DNA from: Sulfurimonas sp.
GTDB lineage: Bacteria; Campylobacterota; Campylobacteria; Campylobacterales; Sulfurimonadaceae
Direction: 5' to 3'
NCBI GenBank assembly: GCA_027044845.1
Contig: JALUBM010000298.1
Span: 1 to 12,799, forward strand
Length of the DNA: 12,799 nucleotides
Below the pieces are notes generated by a model, which ran no database searches, was not told the origin of the DNA, and saw only the letters and a program-made list of their open reading frames with translations. Position 1 is the stretch's first letter. Every line of letters begins with the position of its first letter. This document shows positions 6,447-12,799 of this stretch, one piece after another. Both the position numbers and the translations under genes were made by a program.

Positions 6447-7672
6447 TGAGTATAACAGGGACTGATTTTATCTCTTTTGAGACAAGTCAAAATATGCTGG
6501 ATCTTTTACAGGTGAATAACCACCGATACGAAAGAGTACCACTAAGTAATGCAATCGATAGAGTCTTGGCACAAGACATTGTAGCTAAATTCAACGATCC
6601 GCAGTTTCCTACAGCATCAATGGATGGGTATGCAGTATGTCATGAGGATTTACAAAAAGGTGAGTTTATTGTTCTCGGTGATAATCCTGCAGGGCATGAT
6701 GAGACACGTGTTTTATCTGAGGGTGAATCTATTAAAACTTTTACAGGTTCTATGATGCCAGAGGGAAGTGATACTTTGATTCAGATAGAAAATGTGACTT
6801 ACGAGAACGGCAAAATTACTATTAATGAAACAGTAGAATTTGGTAATGCCGTGCGTCCTGTGGGTGAAGGTTATGGTGCGGGTGATGTCCTGATTAAAAA
6901 AGGAACAAAAATTGGTTTTGCAGAGATTGGCGTGATGGCAGGGCTGAATCAAGTTATGGTACAAGTAGCACTTCGTCCTCGTGTAGCAGTCATTGCAACG
7001 GGAAGTGAGATACTTGATCTGGGAGAAAATTCCGAGAATCCCGCACAAATAAGGAGTTCAAACAATTATACGCTTGCCGCACTTTTTGAACAGGCGGGTG
7101 CAGAGGTGTTGCAGCTTGGAACCGCACTCGATGACAGAGAAGCCATTATGAAAACATTTGAAAATGCTTTAGAATCTGCTGATATTCTGGTCAGCACTGG
7201 TGGTGTGAGTGTCGGCGATTATGATTTTGTTAAAGATATTATTCCTCATTTGGGTGCAAAAGTTATTTATAAGGGCGTGGGTATTAAACCAGGACGTCAT
7301 ATTTTAGTAGCACAGCGTGGACATAAGTTTATTTTGGCACTACCAGGATTTGCTTATTCTTCTACCGTTACTGCAATTTTATACGCATTGCCACTTATTG
7401 CAAAAATGCAGGGGAAAGAGTATTCCTATAAAACCGTTGCAGCAAAATTGCAAGAAGATTTTACAAAGCGTAGTAGATTTACAGAGTTTACCGCTTGTAA
7501 TGTTGTTGTAGAAGACGGAGAGTATTTTGTAAATTTTACAGGTAAAAAAGTTGGAAGTTCAGCAATTTTGACAAATATGCTTGATAATTCTGCTTTAATG
7601 GTTGCTGGTGAAGATGATAAATTTTTAGAAGCGGGTACTTATGTGAATATTATACTTTTGGAGTCATTTTAA
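6446..7672 (+). CDS. moeA: Molybdopterin molybdenumtransferase MoeA, divergent type
   Basis: A 408-residue protein that inserts molybdate into adenylylated molybdopterin to form active cofactor. Order of motifs: SMDGYAV (58-64), TGSMMPEGSDTLIQIENV (100-117), RPVGEGYGAGDVLIKKGTKI (137-156), ATGSEILDLG (184-193), RSSNNYTL (203-210), STGGVSVGDYDFVKD (250-264), GIKPGRH (279-285) and LPGFAYSSTVT (299-309). The domain plan is complete, but two usual signatures differ. GED, whose Asp142 in E. coli is conserved, reads GEG here, and LPGNPVS reads LPGFAYS. Such proteins may be a lineage-specific MoeA subtype or a paralogue with altered metal handling, and many genomes carry two moeA copies. It overlaps moaE by one base at its start and the next gene by one base at its end. 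Confidence 0.9.
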   Translation: MSITGTDFISFETSQNMLDLLQVNNHRYERVPLSNAIDRVLAQDIVAKFNDPQFPTASMDGYAVCHEDLQKGEFIVLGDNPAGHDETRVLSEGESIKTFTGSMMPEGSDTLIQIENVTYENGKITINETVEFGNAVRPVGEGYGAGDVLIKKGTKIGFAEIGVMAGLNQVMVQVALRPRVAVIATGSEILDLGENSENPAQIRSSNNYTLAALFEQAGAEVLQLGTALDDREAIMKTFENALESADILVSTGGVSVGDYDFVKDIIPHLGAKVIYKGVGIKPGRHILVAQRGHKFILALPGFAYSSTVTAILYALPLIAKMQGKEYSYKTVAAKLQEDFTKRSRFTEFTACNVVVEDGEYFVNFTGKKVGSSAILTNMLDNSALMVAGEDDKFLEAGTYVNIILLESF

Positions 7673-8217
7673 TGAAAGCACTTAGCATAGACAACCAGAC
7701 ATTAACGGTCAAAGAACTCGACATTACAATGGCAGCGAATACCGTTTATACTTTTTTTAGTTCTATTTTAATAGATGAACTTTCAAGTTTGAAAGAGCAT
7801 ATTATATATACGGACGCTAATGCTTTAAGTGAGAGAAAAACGCCTTATTTTATAGGAGAACAACTTATCTTAGGTGATGCTTTGGTCTTAGGTAGAGAAG
7901 ATTTTAATGATGTGGATATACAGATTACAAAAGAAGAATTTACTTCATTGATAAACAGAGATGTAAATGAATTTTATAAAGAAGTTTTGGATTTGCTTGC
8001 TGATACGGATGTAAATTTATACAGAACATTTACGGTAGAAAAAAATGGCGAAAAGATTCCTTTGAATATAGAATGGACACTTTATACATTTAATATAGCA
8101 GATGAAAGAACCAAAATTTATTTTATAAATGAGTTGAAAAAAACATTGCAAGTTAAAGAAGATGTTACAGTATATATACAAAAAATGGCACAACTTGCCA
8201 TGAACGTGGCAAGCTAA
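7672..8217 (+). CDS. Uncharacterised 181-residue soluble protein coupled to moeA
   Basis: I do not recognise this protein with confidence. It has no signal peptide, membrane segment or cysteine. The first 100 residues look like mixed alpha/beta, with an opening strand MKALSIDNQTLTVKELDI and a central stretch YFIGEQLILGDALVLGRED. This recalls the layout of the DUF3846-type proteins found in phages and plasmids (MKA-like start, then a 'G.a.v.G' strand), but only weakly. The C-terminal half is acidic and helical. The ATG overlaps the moeA stop (TAATG), so it is almost certainly translated with moeA. The galE ATG follows after four bases, making it a bridge between the cofactor genes and the polysaccharide genes. 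A role in molybdenum cofactor handling is suggested only by position. Confidence 0.8.
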   Translation: MKALSIDNQTLTVKELDITMAANTVYTFFSSILIDELSSLKEHIIYTDANALSERKTPYFIGEQLILGDALVLGREDFNDVDIQITKEEFTSLINRDVNEFYKEVLDLLADTDVNLYRTFTVEKNGEKIPLNIEWTLYTFNIADERTKIYFINELKKTLQVKEDVTVYIQKMAQLAMNVAS

Positions 8218-8221
8218 AATA

Positions 8222-9235
8222 ATGGTACTTGTTACAGGTGGAGCAGGCTATATTGGCTCACATACATGTATAGAACTCAGTAAAGCAGGGTATGACTTTG
8301 TGGTATATGATAATCTTTGTAATGCTTCACTTGAAGCTTTACTACGTGTTGAAAAGATAACGGCTAAAAAGATTCCTTTTATTAAGGGGGATATCCGTGA
8401 TAAAGTTGCACTACAAAAAGTTTTTGATAATTATGATATTGATTCTGTAATACATTTTGCAGGGCTTAAAGCAGTTGGTGAATCGGTGCAAAAACCGTTA
8501 GAATATTACGATAACAATGTGTATGGAACGGTGGCTTTATGTGAAGTGATGCAAAAAAATGAGTGTAAAAATATAATTTTCAGCTCTTCAGCAACTGTTT
8601 ATGGTGACCCAAAAATTACTCCTATAAAAGAAGATTTCCCACTCAGTGCAACTAATCCATACGGCAGAAGTAAACTTTTTATAGAAGAGATACTACGGGA
8701 TATTTTTGTATCTAGTACCTCTTGGAAAATTATTTTACTGCGTTATTTTAATCCTGTAGGGGCACATGAATCAGGATTTATCGGTGAAGACCCAAATGGT
8801 GTGCCAAATAATTTGATGCCTTACATTGCACAAACAGCAGTCGGTACAAGAGAATATCTTAATATTTTTGGAAATGATTATGATACAAAAGACGGTACAG
8901 GAGTCAGAGATTATATCCATGTAGTCGATTTGGCAAAAGGGCATATTAAAGCATTGGAAAAACTTTTTGATATAAATGAAGTATTAACAGTGAACTTAGG
9001 AACGGGAAAAGGGTATTCTGTCTTAGATATGGTACATGCTTTTGAAAGAGCTTCAGGTAAAAAAATTCCCTATAAATTTATTTCAAGACGCTCGGGGGAT
9101 ATAGCAAAATGCTATGCAGACCCATCTTATGCAAAAAAAGTTTTGGACTGGAAATCTAAATATACTCTAGATGACATGTGCAAAGACAGCTGGCGTTGGC
9201 AGAGAAATAATCCTGATGGCTATAAAAAAGCTTAA
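8222..9235 (+). CDS. galE: UDP-glucose/UDP-N-acetylglucosamine 4-epimerase (GalE type)
   Basis: A 337-residue extended short-chain dehydrogenase, near the length of E. coli GalE. It interconverts UDP-hexose C4 epimers using tightly bound NAD. Motifs are the NAD-binding GGAGYIGS (6-13), GDIRD (56-60), HFAGLKAVGES (78-88), SSSATVYG (121-128), the catalytic NPYGRSK with Tyr147 and Lys151, RYFNPVGAH (174-182) and GVRDYIHVVDLAKGH (227-241). At the gate position matching E. coli Tyr299 the protein has Cys297 (in GDIAKCYAD), as human GALE has Cys307, so activity on UDP-GlcNAc/UDP-GalNAc is predicted as well as UDP-Glc/UDP-Gal. It lies four bases after the upstream gene, with no strong ribosome site, and is followed by a SPOR-TolC exporter and a PelF-like transferase. 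A role in GalNAc supply for a Pel-like polymer is inferred. Confidence 0.93.
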   Translation: MVLVTGGAGYIGSHTCIELSKAGYDFVVYDNLCNASLEALLRVEKITAKKIPFIKGDIRDKVALQKVFDNYDIDSVIHFAGLKAVGESVQKPLEYYDNNVYGTVALCEVMQKNECKNIIFSSSATVYGDPKITPIKEDFPLSATNPYGRSKLFIEEILRDIFVSSTSWKIILLRYFNPVGAHESGFIGEDPNGVPNNLMPYIAQTAVGTREYLNIFGNDYDTKDGTGVRDYIHVVDLAKGHIKALEKLFDINEVLTVNLGTGKGYSVLDMVHAFERASGKKIPYKFISRRSGDIAKCYADPSYAKKVLDWKSKYTLDDMCKDSWRWQRNNPDGYKKA

Positions 9236-9237
9236 CA

Positions 9238-9246
9238 TGTTATAAT
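9238..9246 (+). promoter_or_regulatory. Extended -10 promoter before the SPOR-TolC gene
   Basis: TGT followed by a perfect TATAAT forms an extended -10 (TGnTATAAT) just after the galE stop. The predicted start near 9253 gives a leader of about 36 bases to the ATG at 9289. That favours the 9289 start over the ATG at 9259, which would have only about six bases of leader and no ribosome site. It suggests the exporter and PelF-like genes can be expressed apart from galE. Confidence 0.5.
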
Positions 9247-9288
9247 AATTGAAAAAATATGAAGAAATGTCAAAAGAAAGGAAAAAGT

Positions 9289-11253
9289 ATGTTAAAAATT
9301 TATATACTGCTTTTTGCCTCTACGATATTATTTTCAAATACATTTAAACTTGGACATACGGTACAATATTTTACGTTTAGTAAAAGTAAGTTTAACGCCA
9401 AAAGATATGTCGAAGCAATACCAAAAAGTTTACGACAAAAGACGCATTTATGTAAAGAAGGTAGTTATATAGTTGCTTTTTATGGAAGTGCTTCTTCTTA
9501 CAATGAACTCTCTAATGAATTAAAAAAAGTTCGTAATTTTGGCTTTAATCAAGCATTTTTAACAAGAAGAACAAAGTGTCAAGAATATGCTAAAATAGTA
9601 AAAAAAATCAAAAATAGAAGGAGTGTAAAGCTGGATTATACGGTTCAGTATTTTACTTTTAGTAGAAATAAATTTAGTGACAAAAGGTATGTTCAAGCGA
9701 TACCAAAGCGTTTAATACAACAGACGCATTTATGCAAAGAAGGCAAATATATAGTAGCATTTTATGGGTCGGCTTCGTCCTATCAAGAGCTTGAAGATGC
9801 ACTAAAAAAAGTGCATGATACTGGCTTTAAACAGGCATTCTTAACAAAAAGAACAAAGTGTCAGGAGTATAAAGTATATAAAAAAATCACGATTACAAAA
9901 AAAGTTACGCCTAAGCCAGTCTTGAACGAACCAGTATTATTAAAAGGGTACCAGATTCCGAGATATGGACAAAAAAAAGAAGCGAATAATTATGGTACTT
10001 TGAATTTTCATAATTACCTTGATACTTTGTTTGAATATAATGAAAATGCACAAGAAATTTTTTATCAAAAGAAGATAGATTATCTTTTGAATGCAATTAA
10101 AAAAGATAAGTATGGATTTGATATTTTTCTCAATGCTTATGCAAGAACAGGTTCGTATATCTCTGCACAACAAACTAATCTGCCGACTACGCAGACTGGA
10201 AATAGTGTTGAATCTAGTGTAGGAACTTCAATAAATGCAAATAAAGTATTGTATGATGGAGAATATGCGTTAATAAATAAAAATTATGATATTTTAAATA
10301 AAAGACTTGCAGATATTAAGGTACTTAATTCCAAAGAGAAATTATTACTTTTTGGTGTAAACATATATTCAAATCTTTTTACCTCGCAAGAAAAGTTAAA
10401 ACTTTTTAAACAAATGTATGACAAACAAGATGAAATGCAAAAAAGCATTGAAAAAGCGTATAATCTTGGTGCGACATCTACATTAAATTATATAGATTCC
10501 AAAAATGATTTGCGAGATTTGAAAAAAGCTGTTTTGTTGTTAAAATATGCCCATTTGCATAATGAATATATTTTAAGGCATAGTATAAAAGCCAAAAAAG
10601 AAAAAAAATATAAACTCATGCCACAGAAAATAGCTTTTTACTATAATTCTTTAAGTGATTTACAAAAGCAAGCAATACAAAACAGTAGTGATATAGCGTT
10701 GGAATCAAACAAGTTAAAGATGAATCAAACAGATTTTCTTGCACAAAAGAGGCGATATTATCCAAGTGTCACTTTTAATTCACATTTGGGATATGGTGCT
10801 TCAAATGATGCACTCTTTTTTAAAAATTTTAACAATACAGGATTCTCGTCATATTGGGAGTTGGGTTTAAATGTTAATATTCCTTTGTATAATAGAGGTG
10901 ATATAGTCTTAAATAAAGAAAAAGAACTGCATTCTATTTTACTGCAAAAAAATGTTCTTTCTCTTAAAACAAGAGAAGTCTTAATAGAAGTAGAACGTTC
11001 CTATCACTCTTTGCAAATGATACGCGAGCAGCAGGATATACTCCAAGAACAGGTGGCACTATTACGTAAAAAAATAAAAATTACAACAAAGTTGTATCAT
11101 GCTGGAGCTATACAGTATCGTGATTACTCGGATGCCGTAAAAAATTATTTAGCATACAAAAGTCAAGAAATTGATTTAAACCAAAGATATATAAAAGAAA
11201 CATTTTTATTGGCAACACTGATAGGAAAAAGAGAGTTGTATGGGGAGAATTAA
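9289..11253 (+). CDS. Two SPOR-like repeats fused to a TolC-type outer-membrane channel
   Basis: A 654-residue exported protein. A signal peptide at about 1-17 (MLKIYILLFASTILFS) leads into two similar 80-residue repeats (21-100 and 115-194). Each has VQYFTFS, KRYV, AIPK, THLCKEG, YIVAFYGSASSY, GF.QAFLT and TKCQEY. The pattern fits SPOR domains, which bind bare glycan strands of peptidoglycan. Each repeat has two conserved cysteines that could form a disulfide in the periplasm. After a linker, about 235-650 resembles an outer-membrane efflux protein: long helices with EKAYNLGATSTLNYIDSKNDL and TTKLYHAGAIQYRDYSDAVKNY, and strands such as YYPSVTFNSHLGYG and GLNVNIPLYNRGD. I chose the ATG at 9289 because it has a ribosome site (AGGA, 9279-9282) and starts directly at the signal peptide; an upstream in-frame ATG at 9259 would add ten charged residues. 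The 3' end overlaps the PelF-like gene by 14 bases. It may export the polymer or another substrate. Confidence 0.82.
   Translation: MLKIYILLFASTILFSNTFKLGHTVQYFTFSKSKFNAKRYVEAIPKSLRQKTHLCKEGSYIVAFYGSASSYNELSNELKKVRNFGFNQAFLTRRTKCQEYAKIVKKIKNRRSVKLDYTVQYFTFSRNKFSDKRYVQAIPKRLIQQTHLCKEGKYIVAFYGSASSYQELEDALKKVHDTGFKQAFLTKRTKCQEYKVYKKITITKKVTPKPVLNEPVLLKGYQIPRYGQKKEANNYGTLNFHNYLDTLFEYNENAQEIFYQKKIDYLLNAIKKDKYGFDIFLNAYARTGSYISAQQTNLPTTQTGNSVESSVGTSINANKVLYDGEYALINKNYDILNKRLADIKVLNSKEKLLLFGVNIYSNLFTSQEKLKLFKQMYDKQDEMQKSIEKAYNLGATSTLNYIDSKNDLRDLKKAVLLLKYAHLHNEYILRHSIKAKKEKKYKLMPQKIAFYYNSLSDLQKQAIQNSSDIALESNKLKMNQTDFLAQKRRYYPSVTFNSHLGYGASNDALFFKNFNNTGFSSYWELGLNVNIPLYNRGDIVLNKEKELHSILLQKNVLSLKTREVLIEVERSYHSLQMIREQQDILQEQVALLRKKIKITTKLYHAGAIQYRDYSDAVKNYLAYKSQEIDLNQRYIKETFLLATLIGKRELYGEN
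9349..9588 (+). repeat. SPOR-like repeat unit 1 (80 codons)
   Basis: First copy of a tandem domain duplication within the exporter gene. It aligns with the unit at 9631-9870 without gaps at protein level, including both cysteines. The DNA differs at many third positions, so the duplication is old and both copies are kept by selection on the protein. Confidence 0.85.
9631..9870 (+). repeat. SPOR-like repeat unit 2 (80 codons)
   Basis: Second copy of the duplicated domain, separated from the first by a short basic linker of 14 residues (AKIVKKIKNRRSVK). It shares the THLCKEG, YIVAFYGSASSY and TKCQEY segments with unit 1. Confidence 0.85.
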
Positions 11254-12730
11254 AATAGTTTGGACAGGTGAGGGTACCTATCCTTACACTACGGGAGGGG
11301 TAAGCACTTGGGCTGATATTTTAATGCATGAACTCAAAAATATAGATTTTGTTCTTATCCCTATACAGATGCATCCTTATGTTAAATTAAAATTTGACAT
11401 TCCTCCTAATGTAGTAGATATTTTAAATGTACCGCTTTGGGGGACGGAAGAGCCTATAGAATACATACGAAAAATAGAATTTTCTAAGATATATGAAGCA
11501 AAAATTAAAACGCAGGTCGATAATCATATTGGAGTTTTAGAACCTATTATAATACTTGTACTAGAACATATATTTCGTCATAAAAATGATTTGGAAGCTT
11601 TAGGCAATGCTCTGTATGAGTTTTATGAGTATTTTCAAATATATGATTATTATGAAACATTTCGTAGTGAAAGATTGTGGAATATTTATAAAGATTATAT
11701 ACTTAAACATTATGAAAAAGTAGAAGAAGATGTGCCTACTGTTTTTGATATGATAGAGGGATTGCGTTATTTATATAGATTCTTTATATCTTTGTTGCCT
11801 ACACTACCAAAAGCAGATATATATCATTCGTCTGCCGCTGCTTTTTGTGGACTCTCTTGTGTAATAGCTAAAAAAAAGTTTGGAAGTAAGTTTTTATTGA
11901 CAGAGCATGGTGTTTACATACGAGAACAATATTTAGCAGCATCGAGAAATCAAATGCCGCTTCGTACAAAAGAATTTCTTATGGGACTTATAACTCTGGT
12001 TTCAAAATTGAATTTTCATTTTGCAGATATTGTCTCTCCTGTATGTGATTATAACTCAAGATGGGAAAAAAAATGGGGTGTGGATGAGAAAAAGATTTAT
12101 ACAATTTATAATGGCATAGATACAAATGTTTTCAAACAATTTAAAGTACAAAAAGAAGAAGAGAGACCGACAGTTGTGATGGTTGCAAGAATTGACCCGC
12201 TCAAAGATATAGAAACATTTATAAAGACTGCACAACTTGTCACAAAAGAGATACCTGATGTGCTTTTTAAACTTTATGGTCCTATAGTAGATGAAAAATA
12301 TTATCATCTTTGTCAAAAATTGGTAAAAGAACTTGAAGTGGAGAAGAATTTTGTATTTTCAGGATTGACCAATAGTCCACAGAGTGCTTATAATGAGGGT
12401 GATGTTGTTATGCTGACAAGTATTTCAGAAGCTTTCCCTTTTGTTGTAATTGAGGCAATGGCTTGTGAAAAGGTCGTTATTTCATCGGATGTCGGGGGAA
12501 CAAAAGAGGTGCTTGAAGGATTTGGGTTTGTTGTGAGACCAAAGGCATATGCCGAGTTTGCCGAAAAAGTAATTTATATATTAAAAAATCCTGATATAGC
12601 TTTGGAAATGGGACACGATGCAAGAGAAGCAATTCTCAATGGGTTTACTATAGAAGATATGGTCGAGAACTATGGACGCTTATATAAAAATTTGTATAAT
12701 GAATTTAAAGAGCAAAAAGGGCGACTATGA
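11240..12730 (+). CDS. pelF: PelF-like GT4 glycosyltransferase
   Basis: A 496-residue soluble glycosyltransferase of the GT4 (GT-B) family, with the features of PelF, the cytosolic enzyme that polymerises the Pel polysaccharide from UDP-activated sugars. The N-terminal domain opens with KIVWTGEGTYPYTTGGVSTW (5-24), where PelF proteins have an EGTYPY..GGVS.W motif. It also has DIYHSSAAAFCGL (193-205) and TEHGVYIREQY (221-231). The C-terminal nucleotide-sugar domain has YNGIDTNVF (290-298), VARIDPLKD (315-323), LYGP (345-348) and the EX7E motif SEAFPFVVIEAM (396-407; Glu397 and Glu405). The start overlaps the exporter gene by 14 bases, and the stop overlaps the next start as ATGA, so the three genes are translationally coupled. 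PelG, PelD, PelE and PelA are not visible here, so assignment to a complete Pel system depends on what lies beyond the window edge. Confidence 0.85.
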   Translation: MGRIKIVWTGEGTYPYTTGGVSTWADILMHELKNIDFVLIPIQMHPYVKLKFDIPPNVVDILNVPLWGTEEPIEYIRKIEFSKIYEAKIKTQVDNHIGVLEPIIILVLEHIFRHKNDLEALGNALYEFYEYFQIYDYYETFRSERLWNIYKDYILKHYEKVEEDVPTVFDMIEGLRYLYRFFISLLPTLPKADIYHSSAAAFCGLSCVIAKKKFGSKFLLTEHGVYIREQYLAASRNQMPLRTKEFLMGLITLVSKLNFHFADIVSPVCDYNSRWEKKWGVDEKKIYTIYNGIDTNVFKQFKVQKEEERPTVVMVARIDPLKDIETFIKTAQLVTKEIPDVLFKLYGPIVDEKYYHLCQKLVKELEVEKNFVFSGLTNSPQSAYNEGDVVMLTSISEAFPFVVIEAMACEKVVISSDVGGTKEVLEGFGFVVRPKAYAEFAEKVIYILKNPDIALEMGHDAREAILNGFTIEDMVENYGRLYKNLYNEFKEQKGRL

Positions 12731-12799
12731 GTCAAAAAAATGATGAAGATTTAAGTGCTTTATATAATGCCATCACCAAAGAGCGGGGCAAACCGTTGG
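12727..12799 (+). CDS. 5' end of an unidentified protein (partial)
   Basis: An ATG overlaps the PelF-like stop (ATGA) and the frame stays open to the window edge. The 24 visible residues (MSQKNDEDLSALYNAITKER, then GKPL) show no signal peptide and are hydrophilic. They do not match the start I would expect for PelG. The coupling predicts a partner of the PelF-like enzyme, for example a PelD/PelE-type protein or an accessory factor. Confidence 0.7.
   Translation, partial: MSQKNDEDLSALYNAITKERGKPL

Noticed and set aside
6713..7048. Minus-strand frame of 111 residues opposite moeA
   Set aside because: It is a shadow of the conserved MoeA coding sequence with no promoter or ribosome site.
9259..9288. 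Upstream ATG as start of the exporter gene
   Set aside because: It has no ribosome site, would put ten charged residues before the signal peptide, and lies almost at the predicted transcription start. The ATG at 9289 has AGGA at good spacing.
9349..9870. Tandem DNA repeat as a recombination or mobile element signature
   Set aside because: The two units differ at many synonymous sites and align as protein domains inside one open frame, so this is an old domain duplication.
1..12799. CRISPR arrays, tRNA or rRNA genes, integrases, transposases
   Set aside because: No repeat-spacer pattern, cloverleaf, rRNA-like stretch or recombinase motif was seen; the window is nearly all protein-coding.

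Overview
The window is AT-rich, tightly packed DNA that reads like a free-living Campylobacterota (epsilonproteobacterial) chromosome, most like a Sulfurimonas-type sulfur oxidiser or denitrifier. The lineage call is an inference. It rests on the lysine- and asparagine-rich codon use, a short MqnA of the futalosine menaquinone route, a nitrate/nitrite-sensing (NIT) chemoreceptor, overlapping genes with TTG and GTG starts, and a stand-alone malic enzyme. No rRNA, tRNA, CRISPR array, insertion sequence or phage gene was seen.

Region 1 (1-3662): the tail of an unknown gene that ends in a run of 19 A, then a compact signalling cluster. The cluster holds a small STAS-like protein, a membrane chemoreceptor with a NIT sensor domain, and a soluble protein joining a SpoIIE/PP2C phosphatase to a GHKL-type kinase domain. 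Together they look like a phospho-partner-switch whose input is a chemoreceptor, with no CheA or CheW in view. Region 2 (3663-5712): a stand-alone malic enzyme, convergent with an mqnA-like gene on the minus strand. The two share a hairpin that overlaps the 3' end of mqnA. The mqnA start has a -10 box so close that the mRNA may be leaderless.

Region 3 (5713-8217): a molybdopterin run, moaD-moaE-moeA, followed by an unrecognised 181-residue protein translationally coupled to moeA. The MoeA departs from the E. coli enzyme at two conserved motifs. Region 4 (8222-12799): an exopolysaccharide-like run. It holds a GalE-type epimerase, a fusion of two SPOR-like repeats to a TolC-type outer-membrane channel, a PelF-like GT4 glycosyltransferase, and the first 24 codons of another gene.

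How the parts may work together: the GalE has Cys where E. coli GalE has the gate residue Tyr299. That predicts activity on UDP-GlcNAc/UDP-GalNAc and fits supply of GalNAc precursor for a Pel-like polymer made by the PelF homologue. The SPOR-TolC fusion sits where an outer-membrane exporter would be expected, and neither PelB nor PelC is in view. The best candidate for an undescribed system is therefore a Pel-like locus with a TolC/SPOR exporter. Second is the STAS, NIT-chemoreceptor and phosphatase/kinase module. Nitrate sensing and molybdenum cofactor synthesis both fit nitrate respiration, but a functional link between the regions is only inferred.
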